Of a DNA stretch of 64,000 nucleotides, positions 1 to 9,006 are shown piece by piece (the first letter of the stretch is position 1; every line of letters starts with the position of its first letter). Below the pieces are notes generated by a model. That model was not told where the DNA came from, ran no database searches, and saw nothing but the letters and a program-made list of their open reading frames with translations. The position numbers were made by a program, and so were the translations under genes. The DNA comes from Vibrio maerlii (GTDB lineage: Bacteria > Pseudomonadota > Gammaproteobacteria > Enterobacterales > Vibrionaceae), in assembly GCF_003415655.1 (NCBI RefSeq), contig NZ_QRHC01000009.1, positions 62,001 to 126,000 on the forward strand, written 5' to 3'.

Positions 1-1077
1 AATATTCGTGTTCTTTTGTACAAGGCGCTTCTGAAAGTCAAGAAGGTTCTGCATACCTTCTTGGAGTAGGCCCCAGCGATCAACCATATATACCTGCGAA
101 CGAGCTTGTTCGTCAGAAATACCTTCAGATACCATTTGCGCGATGATTGCTTCCGCAATACCACAGCCTGCCGAACCCGCACCTAAGAATGTAATGCGCT
201 GTTCAGACAGCTTGCTACCTGCTGCTTTACATGCCGCCATTAGTGAGCCAACGGTTACTGCTGCTGTACCTTGAATATCGTCGTTAAAACAACAAATACG
301 ATCTTTATAACGGTTAAGCAACGGCATTGCATTCTTCTGCGCAAAATCTTCGAATTGAATCAGAGCATCAGGCCAACGGCGTTGTACGGCTTGGATGAAT
401 TCTTCAACAAAAGCATCGTAATCTGCGCCAGTGATTCGAGGGTGGCGCCAGCCCATGTACATTGGGTCTGCAAGGCGTTGTGGGTTGTTGGTACCAACAT
501 CAAGCACGATTGGTAGTGTGTAAGCAGGGCTGATACCACCACAAGCGGTATAAAGCGCAAGCTTACCAATAGGGATACCCATACCACCGATACCTTGGTC
601 GCCCAAACCAAGAATACGTTCACCATCAGTCACAACGATTACTTTTACATTCTGGTTTGAAGCGTTGTTTAGAAGATCATCAATACGATCACGGTTCGGA
701 TAAGAGATAAACAGGCCACGGCCACGGCGATAGATGTTTGAGAAGTTCTCACAAGCTGCACCTACCGTTGGTGTGTAAATGATAGGCATCATTTCGGAAA
801 TGTGGTTTTGAACCAAGCGGTAGAACAAGGTTTCGTTGGTGTCCTGAATGTTACGTAGGTAGATGTGCTTGTCCATATCGCTTTCGAAACCACGGTATTG
901 CTGATAAGCACGCTCAACTTGTTCCTGAATGGTTTCGGTATTCTCAGGCAATAGGCCTTCTAGATTAAACGAACTGCGTTCCTCTGCAGTAAAAGCACTT
1001 CCTTTGTTTAGTAATGGTGTACTTAGCAAAGGAGAGCCTGCATAAGAAATATAAAGTGGTCTTTTGTTGTTGTTCAT
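1..1077 (-). CDS. maeA: NAD-dependent malic enzyme, N-terminal part (cut by window edge)
   Basis: The product oxidatively decarboxylates malate to pyruvate with NAD in the cytoplasm. I read 359 codons from an ATG at 1077-1075 ([14 protein letters not shown]) to the window edge; the family is about 560 residues, so roughly 200 C-terminal residues lie outside. The malate-binding segment with [16 protein letters not shown] is visible, followed by [12 protein letters not shown] and then the dinucleotide-binding glycine motif [15 protein letters not shown]. The ribosome-binding site is weak (AGGTAG). It is transcribed divergently from the helicase gene, and the 213-bp gap holds both promoters. Assignment to the SfcA/MaeA group rather than MaeB follows from the N-terminal sequence and the absence of a phosphotransacetylase-like layout. 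Confidence 0.95.
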   Translation of the reverse strand, partial: MNNNKRPLYISYAGSPLLSTPLLNKGSAFTAEERSSFNLEGLLPENTETIQEQVERAYQQYRGFESDMDKHIYLRNIQDTNETLFYRLVQNHISEMMPIIYTPTVGAACENFSNIYRRGRGLFISYPNRDRIDDLLNNASNQNVKVIVVTDGERILGLGDQGIGGMGIPIGKLALYTACGGISPAYTLPIVLDVGTNNPQRLADPMYMGWRHPRITGADYDAFVEEFIQAVQRRWPDALIQFEDFAQKNAMPLLNRYKDRICCFNDDIQGTAAVTVGSLMAACKAAGSKLSEQRITFLGAGSAGCGIAEAIIAQMVSEGISDEQARSQVYMVDRWGLLQEGMQNLLDFQKRLVQKNTNI

Positions 1078-1228
1078 TACTACCTACGAATGCGTTATTT
1101 GAGTACGGGATAATTGCAAGGAAAAATCCCGGCGATCATAGCGTTTTCGTTACCAAACTGTAAATAACCGCAAAGGACAATTTCGTTAAAATTATAGCTT
1201 AATCGCTAAATTTATAGCGCAGCTTCGC

Positions 1229-1256
1229 TGGTACTAATGAATCAGACTTTTATAAT
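1229..1256 (+). promoter_or_regulatory. Possible sigma-70 promoter of the helicase gene
   Basis: A consensus TATAAT lies at 1251-1256, about 35 bp before the ATG at 1291. The matching -35 (TGGTAC at 1229-1234, 16-bp spacing) is poor, so this rests mainly on the -10 and its position. Confidence 0.35.
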
Positions 1257-1290
1257 AGATTCACTCACTTAATTTACCGCCCTTGAATCA

Positions 1291-3687
1291 ATGTCAATAC
1301 ACTCTCACGCTTTACCCATCGAAGCGATAAAACCACAGTTTCACCGAGCTTTTCGAAACCATAACCTTGTTGTAGAGGCAGAGACAGGCTCTGGTAAATC
1401 AACGTGTTTGCCTGTTTGGGCCAAAGAACATGGTCGAGTACTTGTTGTAGAACCAAGAAGAATTGCTTGTACTTCGCTTGCTCATTTTTTGGCATCGCAG
1501 AGCGGTAAGCCGTTGGGGCAGGAAGTGGGTTATGCCATTAAGTTAGATGTACGATGTGATGAGAATACTGCTGTGGTTTTTGTGACCCCAGGTGTTGCGC
1601 TTCGTTGGTATGCAGAAAACCAATTATCTGAGTTTGATATCGTTATGATTGATGAGTTTCATGAACGACGCTGGGATACAGATTTACTGCTTTCCATACT
1701 CAACAAACACCAATCACATCGGCTCATTGTGACTTCAGCGACACTGCAAACCCAAAGAATAAGCGAGTATCTGGATGTTGAGATACTTAAGGCTAAAGGG
1801 CGTGTGTTTAATGTGTCTAGAGTGCATGTTGCGAAAGACAGTCGATACTTGCCAGATTACTCTTCATTGGTCGAACGCGTGTGTCAGGAAGTAGAGAACC
1901 GTTATACGTCAATTAATGGTGACATATTAGTTTTCTTGCCTGGTAAAAAAGAGATTCGGCAATGTCGGGATAGATTAAATAAGTTACATGGTAACTTATT
2001 GATCTTAGAGTTACATGCTGGTGTCAATGAAAGTCAAAGGAAGCTGGCATTAAACCCTCAAGAGCTGCAAAAAGTCGTTCTAGCTACTAACGTCGCGGAG
2101 ACCTCTTTAACCATACCCAATGTACAGTTAGTGATTGATTCGGGTCTGGAGCGGAGAACATTACAAAGAAATGGTCGAACTGTTTTGAGCCTCAAAAACA
2201 TTTCGAAAGCGAGTGCAACTCAGCGTGCCGGACGAGCAGGGAGAACCTCAAATGGTCAATGCATCCACCTTTATGGTGAGTACGCTCCTTTAGAGTTAGT
2301 TACCCCGCCAGAATTGCAACGTGAGGATCTCACCGAACCTATGCTTGCGGCGGCGTGCTGTGGTGAACGATTGAGTTCACTTGAGTTTCTTGATGCTATC
2401 CCGGCAAAACCACTCGCACAGGCAACACAGAAATTACAGGGACTAAACGCTATTGATCAACAAGGGGTGGTAACGGAGCATGGGAAAGTGCTATACCCGT
2501 TGCCTATCGATTCATTGTATGCGGATTTGGTTACGCGTATTGAGTCGAAAGCGAGCAAAGAAGCGATGATTGATCTGTGTGCTGCTATTTGTACCCCCGC
2601 ACAGTTGTATTCCCTACCAAAATCGGAGATTGAGTTGGAGAAACTCAACCAGTCTGCTCCGGTGCGGTGCGATGTCACCACGCTTGTTCGTCTGATTCGC
2701 GGTGAAAAGATTGAAGGGTTGATTGTTGATGTGGATGCTTTGACAGAAGCACAAGCACTATCGGATCAGATTCGTGAGGTGTTTGAGGTGCCACACCGTG
2801 ACGTTGCAAGCCGATTAGATCCCCTGAAGATCATCGAAGAAGTCATGAAGCTACACCCAGAGTTGGTCTTCGTGAGACGTGAAAAACGAAAACAAGCCTT
2901 GGGCAATGGTTTTATGGAGCTGTCGGTAGGGCATCAATCCCGACTTGATGACGCAGCGGAAGCTGCGCTTGTATTTGATTACATTAGCTTGCCCGGTCGT
3001 GGCGTGAAGCAAACGCTCAGTATTGCAAGTGTCATGATGCCGATACCTCTTAATCTGATTGTCGATCATTCGATAGGGCTCGACTCGGGAGTTGCAAAGT
3101 GGGAGAACGGTGAAACAGCGGAAGTCGATGGGCGTCGTATCACACAGCAACATTACATCTATGCAGGGCGAATGATTTCGACAAAACAAGAAGAATTAAC
3201 AGGCGCAGATATTTTACCAAGCTTGGTTGAGTCTATCCGAAACGAAGAAATACTTCCTGGGTTGTATAGAGAACGTGATATCCAGATAGAAAGTTGGAAA
3301 CTGTTTTGTGCGCTGGGATTGAATACTGAAGACCTTGCAATTAAACAATATCTTGATGACGAGCTAACTACAGATGCGTGGTTGTCAAGTCAATTAGAAA
3401 CCCTTGGCGTTGACAGTTATGAGGATATGGGGCTGATCGATAATTCAGATATTGTGTTCGAAGGTATCCCTTATTGGATGGCAGAAGAGTTTTATTCGAA
3501 GTACCCAATGACGGTTTCTCTACCTGAGCTAAAAGTCAGTGTTGAGTACAAACCGAAAGCAAAAAGAATTATTCTTCATTATCAAGATGGCAGCCGTAAA
3601 AATGCTCCTAAACGTTGGGAGCTGCCAAGTTGGCAAGGGTGGCGTATCCAATACAAGAAAGCGAGCAAGGTGGTTGATGTACGCTAG
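1291..3687 (+). CDS. DEAH-box ATP-dependent RNA helicase, HrpB-like
   Basis: This is a 798-residue superfamily 2 helicase of the HrpA/HrpB group. In order it shows Walker A (ETGSGKST, near residue 32), motif Ia (EPRRIA), the DEAH-variant motif II DEFHER, motif III SAT, motif V (VVLATNVAETSLTIP) and motif VI (QRAGRAGR). A helicase-associated region follows and then an HrpB-type C-terminal domain ending in a basic tail (YKKASKVVDVR). The length is close to E. coli HrpB (about 810-825). The region after about residue 560 is less like E. coli HrpB than the motor, so I leave the symbol blank. No neighbour suggests a specific substrate. The Shine-Dalgarno sequence is weak, and the ATG at 1291 is the first in frame after the promoter. 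Confidence 0.85.
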   Translation: MSIHSHALPIEAIKPQFHRAFRNHNLVVEAETGSGKSTCLPVWAKEHGRVLVVEPRRIACTSLAHFLASQSGKPLGQEVGYAIKLDVRCDENTAVVFVTPGVALRWYAENQLSEFDIVMIDEFHERRWDTDLLLSILNKHQSHRLIVTSATLQTQRISEYLDVEILKAKGRVFNVSRVHVAKDSRYLPDYSSLVERVCQEVENRYTSINGDILVFLPGKKEIRQCRDRLNKLHGNLLILELHAGVNESQRKLALNPQELQKVVLATNVAETSLTIPNVQLVIDSGLERRTLQRNGRTVLSLKNISKASATQRAGRAGRTSNGQCIHLYGEYAPLELVTPPELQREDLTEPMLAAACCGERLSSLEFLDAIPAKPLAQATQKLQGLNAIDQQGVVTEHGKVLYPLPIDSLYADLVTRIESKASKEAMIDLCAAICTPAQLYSLPKSEIELEKLNQSAPVRCDVTTLVRLIRGEKIEGLIVDVDALTEAQALSDQIREVFEVPHRDVASRLDPLKIIEEVMKLHPELVFVRREKRKQALGNGFMELSVGHQSRLDDAAEAALVFDYISLPGRGVKQTLSIASVMMPIPLNLIVDHSIGLDSGVAKWENGETAEVDGRRITQQHYIYAGRMISTKQEELTGADILPSLVESIRNEEILPGLYRERDIQIESWKLFCALGLNTEDLAIKQYLDDELTTDAWLSSQLETLGVDSYEDMGLIDNSDIVFEGIPYWMAEEFYSKYPMTVSLPELKVSVEYKPKAKRIILHYQDGSRKNAPKRWELPSWQGWRIQYKKASKVVDVR

Positions 3688-3752
3688 ATTAGGGTGATAG
3701 TGACTAAAAAATCAACTGTTTTTATTTTACTATCAAAATATTATTAATAGGT

Positions 3753-3840
3753 ACTGAATATAGATATTGTTGTATATTCAGTGTTAACAAAGTCCATCTT
3801 ATATAATTTTTCGCATGCCGTTCAGGCTATAAAAGATGGA
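3753..3840. repeat. Two successive inverted repeats in the 232-bp gap after the helicase gene
   Basis: The first has perfect 10-bp arms (ACTGAATATA at 3753-3762, TATATTCAGT at 3773-3782). The second has perfect 8-bp arms (TCCATCTT at 3793-3800, AAGATGGA at 3833-3840) around a TATAAT-like stretch at 3802-3807. Neither is followed by a T-run, so they are not obvious intrinsic terminators. They could be operators or leader structures for the 122-aa gene downstream. Confidence 0.45.
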
Positions 3841-3919
3841 TTTCTTATATCGCATTGATATATGACGCCTCCTAAGCAATAGTAGATTGTGAAGCTAAAT
3901 AACGGCATCAGGAGAGCAT

Positions 3920-4288
3920 ATGAAACAACAAGAAATTATTTTTGACTATGGGTCATTTCTTGGAACTAATGCATCCAAAAAATGGACGTTTGTCGATGCT
4001 TTAGTCAGTTTTGCCCCTATCTTTGGCACCGTATGGAAAAGCACCATTGAGGCTGAAAGCGCGCCCGAGAATAAGCTTTGGGAAAAGGCACAGAACATAA
4101 TGTCGTTGCGTCATAGCGATGAAAAAAACATTACAAAGCTGTGCCGACTAGCGAAAAAGCAAGGTATTGCTCACTTTAGGTTGCAAATGCCTTATTCGCT
4201 CGACAACGAACAGATTGAGTTTATTGAGAGCCATTGCGACGCGGTAGTTAAACCTGAACAGAATGACGAGTTTTCCATTCTGCTTTAA
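3920..4288 (+). CDS. Hypothetical protein, 122 aa
   Basis: I do not recognise this family. The start is well supported: CAGGAGAGCAT gives GGAGAG five bases before the ATG. The protein is soluble-looking, with no signal peptide or membrane segment. It has a Lys/Glu-rich middle (KNITKLCRLAKKQG) and an acidic, hydrophobic-ended tail (NDEFSILL). It stands alone between the helicase and the sensor kinase on the same strand, with 129 bp to the kinase start, so it may have its own transcript. Codon use resembles its neighbours, which argues for a real gene. Confidence 0.7.
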   Translation: MKQQEIIFDYGSFLGTNASKKWTFVDALVSFAPIFGTVWKSTIEAESAPENKLWEKAQNIMSLRHSDEKNITKLCRLAKKQGIAHFRLQMPYSLDNEQIEFIESHCDAVVKPEQNDEFSILL

Positions 4289-4417
4289 TCATTAGCGTTC
4301 GTATCACATCGATTAATTTATGTTGCACCTAAGCGCAGCATCACACTTCCTTTCTACCTAAAATTTAATTTGTTACATATCTGTTACAATTACTGCGAGC
4401 GTATGGAGTAGTAATGG

Positions 4418-6034
4418 ATGTGGACAAAACTTAGCTTTCGAAAGCGCCTTCTTATCGTCATGACCCTATCAGGTTTGATCGAACTGTTGATCCTAGCAGG
4501 CGCAGGATTCATGTACATCAAATCCTCTCAAGAGCAAGAGATGGGAGAAAAGGCGCTGGGCGTTGCAACATTTCTCGCCAAATCCCCTAATGTAATTGAT
4601 TTAATACAACGTCACCCAACCGACGATGAACAAGAACGCTTCTCCAAATTGACTCATTTGATTGGTGCGGCGTTTATAGTGGTCGGCGATCATAAAGGCA
4701 CTCGAATCATTCATCCCATTGCAGAAAGAGTAGGCAAGCCAATGAAGGGTGGGGACAACGAAAAAGCCTTGGTTTACGGAGAATCTTACGTTTCCTTTGC
4801 TCAGGGCTCTATGGGCTACTCTGTCCGAGGCAAAACAGCTGTATTTAATGAAGCGGGAGAGATTATTGGTGTAGTTTCTGTTGGTTACCTATTAGACCGA
4901 CTGCAAGACCGCATTGAGCCTTACCTCGCTTTCCTCATCACAATGGCGTTACTTGTAGTTGCTGCCAACGCAGTTCTGTCTAACTATGCCTCTCGCCGTT
5001 TCCAAAAAGCAATTTTAGGATTTGAACCTGAAGAAATCGGCCGCTTGTACGTCGAGTTAGACGTCACCATGGGTACCGTGAAAGAGGGTATTCTGAGTAT
5101 CGACTCAAAAGGCGTGTTACGTTCAATAAATACCAGTGCGTGTCAGATTCTGAACCTGAACAAAAGTGAAGTGGTGAATAGACCGCTGGCTGATGTGCTT
5201 CCCGAGAGTGACTTGGCTGACTTAGTGACCACTGAACGAGTGGATAACGATGTAGAGATCGTTCTCAATGGTCAACGATTGATTGCTAACCGCAGTCCAA
5301 TTGTTGTTAATGATGTTGTCGTCGGTGCAGTATCGAGTTTTAGACGACGCGACGAAATCAATGAGTTAACTGAACAGTTGTCTAAAACCAAAGCCTATGC
5401 AGAACTATTGCGCTCTCAGACACACGAGCATAGAAACAAGCTCAATACCATCAGTGGTATGGTTCAATTGGGTGAACTTGAAGCGGTACAAACGTTAATA
5501 GGGCAAGAGACAGCCCATTATCAAACCTTAATCCAGTTCTTGCGCGAAACGGTTAATGATCCTCTTATCGCTGGCATGTTGTTAGGTAAAACAGAACGAG
5601 CACGGGAATTGGGGCTGGAGTTGTATGTTGAAGAAGGCTCTCGTTTACAATATTTACCAGAATGGATTGAGTCCGAAGACGTTGTAACGCTGCTTGGTAA
5701 TCTCATTGATAACGCGTTTGACGCAACATTTAACGCCATGCGTGGAGAGTCACCGTTTTCAAGCGGACGTAGGCAGATAGAAGTATCCGTCAGTGATTAT
5801 GGTAAGGAGATCATTTTAGAAGTGATTGACCAGGGAACGGGATTTTCTCCAAGCACTGATTTAAAAGGGTTATTGGAGAAAGGGAAAACAACTAAACAAA
5901 GTACGGGTCATGGTGTTGGACTTTACTTAGTCTCGAAGATCACCGAAAGATACTTTGGAGAAATTGACATGGTGAACAATACTAAGCATGGAGCACGAGT
6001 AACCGTGTATCTACCGAAAGAGGAAATGCAATGA
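4418..6034 (+). CDS. Sensor histidine kinase of the CitA/DcuS family
   Basis: This 538-residue membrane kinase has a TM segment at about residues 12-34, a periplasmic PAS-like sensor domain (about 36-165, with the SxGYSVRGKTAVFNEAGEIIGVVSVGY core typical of CitA/DcuS/MalK sensors), and a second TM at about 168-187. A cytoplasmic PAS domain (about 210-305) and the transmitter follow. The phospho-accepting His is probably H336 in THEHRNKLNTI, aligned with HEFMNKLH of DcuS. The HATPase has an N-box (GNLIDNAFDA) and DQGTGFSP/GHGVGLYL glycine boxes. It overlaps the response regulator by 4 nt (ATGA), so the two are translationally coupled. The ligand is probably a di- or tricarboxylate, because the convergent neighbour is a tctCBA transporter; that is inference. 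Confidence 0.9.
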   Translation: MWTKLSFRKRLLIVMTLSGLIELLILAGAGFMYIKSSQEQEMGEKALGVATFLAKSPNVIDLIQRHPTDDEQERFSKLTHLIGAAFIVVGDHKGTRIIHPIAERVGKPMKGGDNEKALVYGESYVSFAQGSMGYSVRGKTAVFNEAGEIIGVVSVGYLLDRLQDRIEPYLAFLITMALLVVAANAVLSNYASRRFQKAILGFEPEEIGRLYVELDVTMGTVKEGILSIDSKGVLRSINTSACQILNLNKSEVVNRPLADVLPESDLADLVTTERVDNDVEIVLNGQRLIANRSPIVVNDVVVGAVSSFRRRDEINELTEQLSKTKAYAELLRSQTHEHRNKLNTISGMVQLGELEAVQTLIGQETAHYQTLIQFLRETVNDPLIAGMLLGKTERARELGLELYVEEGSRLQYLPEWIESEDVVTLLGNLIDNAFDATFNAMRGESPFSSGRRQIEVSVSDYGKEIILEVIDQGTGFSPSTDLKGLLEKGKTTKQSTGHGVGLYLVSKITERYFGEIDMVNNTKHGARVTVYLPKEEMQ

Positions 6035-6711
6035 TTAGGGTTTTGATAATTGAAGATGACAATGCCCTTGCAGAGTTACATCATCGATATTTGCATGACA
6101 TCCAAGGGTTTGACGTTGTGGGTATCGCGACAAGCCAAAAAGAAGCACTCCTTCAGTTAGAGATTTTAAAACCAGAGCTGATACTGCTCGATGTGTACCT
6201 TCCGGATGGGCATGGTATCGATATTCTTCAGGAAATACGCAGCAAACAGCTCACAGCGGATGTCATTTTGATTACTGCAGCGCGAGATGTAGATACGTTG
6301 CAGCAAGCCATGCGTGGCGGTGTAGTCGATTACTTGCTCAAGCCAGTGATGTTTCCAAGATTAGAGTCGGCTTTGAACAAGTATCGAGAACAAAAGCACA
6401 AACTCAACCACAGTAGCAATATCGATCAGAGCATGGTCGACAAGATGTTTTCAAATCCAACACCACAACAATCTAGTCGCCAACTGCCAAAAGGTATTGA
6501 TGGTGTAACGCTTGATAAAATTCAGGCGTTATATCAACTAGAGAATAATCTAACCGCCGACATGGCAGGCGAAAAAATTGGGGTAAGCCGGACTACGGCA
6601 AGGCGTTACCTAGAATATTTAACATCAACAGGAGAGTTGGTCGCTGACCTCCACTATGGGACTGTGGGGCGGCCTGAGCGCAGCTATGCAAAAGCCACCG
6701 TTCATAAATAG
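6031..6711 (+). CDS. Response regulator of the CitB/DcuR family
   Basis: This 226-residue transcriptional regulator pairs with the kinase just upstream. The receiver domain (about 1-120) has the acidic pair E8/D9-D10, the phospho-acceptor D54 in LILLDVYLPDGHG, and the conserved Lys in DYLLKPVMF. A linker rich in Gln/Ser is followed by a C-terminal winged-helix-like DNA-binding domain (about 160-220) with GEKIGVSRTTARRYLEYL as the helix-turn-helix, as in CitB/DcuR/MalR. Its likely target is the tctCBA promoter region near 10.1 kb, where inverted repeats are present; this is inference from convergent gene placement. Confidence 0.9.
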   Translation: MIRVLIIEDDNALAELHHRYLHDIQGFDVVGIATSQKEALLQLEILKPELILLDVYLPDGHGIDILQEIRSKQLTADVILITAARDVDTLQQAMRGGVVDYLLKPVMFPRLESALNKYREQKHKLNHSSNIDQSMVDKMFSNPTPQQSSRQLPKGIDGVTLDKIQALYQLENNLTADMAGEKIGVSRTTARRYLEYLTSTGELVADLHYGTVGRPERSYAKATVHK

Positions 6712-6722
6712 AGCTAATTATA

Positions 6723-6761
6723 AAGGAGGAGAGTCACCGAGTGACTTTCCTCCTTCCTTTT
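6723..6761 (+). terminator. Intrinsic terminator after the two-component operon
   Basis: The hairpin has arms AAGGAGGAGAGTCA and TGACTTTCCTCCTT (one G-T pair) around a CCGAG loop, followed by CCTTTTTTCT. It lies 11 bp after the regulator stop. It may also slow transcription arriving from tctA on the other strand, although the T-run on that side is poor. Confidence 0.85.
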
Positions 6762-6787
6762 TTCTATCTATTCTTAACCAGCCGTTA

Positions 6788-8314
6788 TTAATCGGTGACG
6801 GTTTTCTTTGCTGTTCTATTTCGATTAAAAAGCTTAATCGCAATCGGGCTTAATAAAACGAGCCCAGCTAGCACTGTAAACGTGAGGGTAATTGGTCGTT
6901 CCCATAAGAAACTAAGTTCACCATCACTGATCATCAACGCGCGGCGTAGGTTCTCTTCCATTAATCCACCAAGAATAAAACCAAGCAACAATGGTGCTAA
7001 AGGGAAGTTGGCTAGGCGCAGAGCGATGGCACCCATAGCTATCAATAGCATGATGAACACATCCATGGTATTGAATGACACAAGGTAAACACCGGTTATT
7101 GAGAAGAATAAGATCATCGGCAATAGAACCGTTCTTGGCACTGCCAATAACTTTGCGATGTAAGGGATTAATGGCAAGTTCAAAATCACCAATACGATGT
7201 TGCCAAAATACATGGAAATGATCACCGACCAGAACACATCCGGATGCTCTACAAACAGCCTTGGTCCAGGTTGAATGCCATAGGCGATTAAAGCGCCTAG
7301 CATGATGGCTGTGGTGCCTGAGCCCGGTATACCTAAGGTTAGTAGTGGAACGAACGAACCACTTGATGCTGCATTATTTGCAGATTCTGGTGCTACTAGG
7401 CCACGGATACTGCCTTTGCCAAACTCTTCTTTCTTTTCTTTGGGTGCAAGGTTTCGTTCCATCCCATAACTCAAAAACGCGGCAATAGTAGCCCCAGCAC
7501 CAGGTAGAACGCCGGTAAAGAACCCTAGGATAGATGAACGAATGGAAACCGGAGCAACGTCCCTAAATTCTTCTTTAGTCACTTTCATGCTACCAATGTC
7601 ACTCATTTGTTTCTGCTCTTCCGAGCGATTGTCTTGTTCGGGCTTGAGAATCCCCATCAGCGTCTCGCCTAAAGCGAACGTTGCCATCGCAAGTAATAAG
7701 AAGCTGAAGCCATCCATGAGGTCGGTTAGTCCAAACGTAAAGCGCTCAACACCGACACCTTTATCTATCCCCACAGTGGATAACATCAAACCAAGCACCG
7801 TCATCATCCATGCTTTGATTACCTGACCAGGGCCAGCAAACGCAGCCACGGCAGATAAGCCAAGCAGCATGAGCGCGAAGTAGTCTGAAGACTGGAAGCT
7901 GAGTGATACGCTGGCAAGTGCAGGGGCTGCAAACAGCAACATCAACGCTGATAAAGTACCACCAGTAAATGAAGAATAAGCAGCCAGTGCGAGTGCTTTA
8001 CCCGCTTGACCTTTCTGAGCCATTGGATAGCCATCAAACGCTGTAACGACCGTTGATGAACACCCTGGCGCATTAATTAAGATCGAAGAGGTTGAGCCAC
8101 CAAATACTGCACCGTAATAAACACCAGCCATCAAGATAAGGCCGGAAGAGGGCTCAAGCCCGTAAGTGATCGGGATCATCAGTGCAATGGCAGAGATTGG
8201 GCCTAAGCCTGGCAACATACCAATGAATGTCCCAACAAAACAGCCGACGATTACCATCATGATATTCATAGGCATCACTGCGGTGCTCAAGCCTTGAAAA
8301 ATTCCTTCTAACAT
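6788..8314 (-). CDS. tctA: Tripartite tricarboxylate transporter, large membrane subunit TctA
   Basis: The 508-residue polytopic membrane protein moves solute delivered by TctC. The TctA family core is visible: GCFVGTFIGMLPGLGPISAIALMIP near the N-terminus, YYGAVFGGSTSSILINAPG, and VLPGAGATIAAFLSYGMER, with about 11-12 hydrophobic segments. I start at the ATG at 8314 because AAGGA lies 8 nt upstream and it gives the family N-terminus MLEGIFQG. The frame extends to 8338, which would overlap tctB, but without a better ribosome-binding site. It is the last gene of tctC-tctB-tctA. Confidence 0.95.
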   Translation of the reverse strand: MLEGIFQGLSTAVMPMNIMMVIVGCFVGTFIGMLPGLGPISAIALMIPITYGLEPSSGLILMAGVYYGAVFGGSTSSILINAPGCSSTVVTAFDGYPMAQKGQAGKALALAAYSSFTGGTLSALMLLFAAPALASVSLSFQSSDYFALMLLGLSAVAAFAGPGQVIKAWMMTVLGLMLSTVGIDKGVGVERFTFGLTDLMDGFSFLLLAMATFALGETLMGILKPEQDNRSEEQKQMSDIGSMKVTKEEFRDVAPVSIRSSILGFFTGVLPGAGATIAAFLSYGMERNLAPKEKKEEFGKGSIRGLVAPESANNAASSGSFVPLLTLGIPGSGTTAIMLGALIAYGIQPGPRLFVEHPDVFWSVIISMYFGNIVLVILNLPLIPYIAKLLAVPRTVLLPMILFFSITGVYLVSFNTMDVFIMLLIAMGAIALRLANFPLAPLLLGFILGGLMEENLRRALMISDGELSFLWERPITLTFTVLAGLVLLSPIAIKLFNRNRTAKKTVTD

Positions 8315-8331
8315 GTGTATTTCCTTGCTTG

Positions 8332-8829
8332 TTACCAAACGGTGTAAATAAGCCCAGGCTCAAGATAGATATCGAGCACTTTTGTGAGCAGTAAATAAAA
8401 TAGGACTACGAAAGGGAATGACGCGCCAAACAAGACGGCTTTTCTTCGTTCACCCAAGAGATAAAAACCTGCAAGCAAAAATAGACCAGTAGCCAGCACG
8501 AATCCTAAGTAGGTAAGGCCAAAACCATAAGCGCCCATCAAAACTAAAAAACCGATGAGTAATTTCCAGTTGAAGCCAACCACGGCTCCACTCTCTGAAT
8601 CTGGTTTCCCGGTAACCAATAAAATCAGCGATAATCCAATACCGATGTAAGTGAGGAGTGTTGGTAATGTTCTTGCGGTGAACGGTTCGTATTCATCCCC
8701 AGGAAACATAGGGATGTGAGTGGTTTGATATCCATATAAGATGCACACTAACAAGAAAATGAGCGCGCCGACGCGGTCTCTACATAACAGCTGCTCTCTT
8801 GTTAGGTTTGAGGTTGGCTTATCCAACAT
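8332..8829 (-). CDS. tctB: Tripartite tricarboxylate transporter, small membrane subunit TctB
   Basis: The 165-residue integral membrane protein has four predicted TM segments, the layout of the TctB/DUF1468 family. It partners TctA in sodium- or proton-driven uptake. I prefer the ATG at 8829, with GGAG 6 nt upstream, over the ATG at 8841, which has no Shine-Dalgarno sequence. It ends 17 bp before tctA and starts 177 bp after the tctC stop, across a strong hairpin. Confidence 0.92.
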   Translation of the reverse strand: MLDKPTSNLTREQLLCRDRVGALIFLLVCILYGYQTTHIPMFPGDEYEPFTARTLPTLLTYIGIGLSLILLVTGKPDSESGAVVGFNWKLLIGFLVLMGAYGFGLTYLGFVLATGLFLLAGFYLLGERRKAVLFGASFPFVVLFYLLLTKVLDIYLEPGLIYTVW

Positions 8830-8951
8830 GTCCAACTCCATAAATAAAAGCGCGTATACAAAAGCTCAGCAAACGGCTACCGAACCAAGGATTTAAAGGA
8901 GATTGTTAGGGCGCGCCCTAGTGTGTTAACCGTATACGCGAAAATTGATGA

Positions 8952-8998
8952 TTAACCTCTAAAAGGACATCTCAGATGAGCTGATTTTTAGAGGTTAA
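8952..8998 (-). other. Long perfect stem-loop in the tctC-tctB gap
   Basis: Perfect 13-bp arms (TTAACCTCTAAAA at 8952-8964, TTTTAGAGGTTAA at 8986-8998) close a 21-nt loop that itself contains a small CTCAGATGAG palindrome. It lies 8 bp after the tctC stop on the transcript. On the minus strand the 3' arm is not followed by a clean T-run. A role as mRNA stabiliser or partial terminator, making more binding protein than membrane subunits, fits its place. Confidence 0.6.
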
Positions 8999-9006
8999 GA
9001 GGATCG

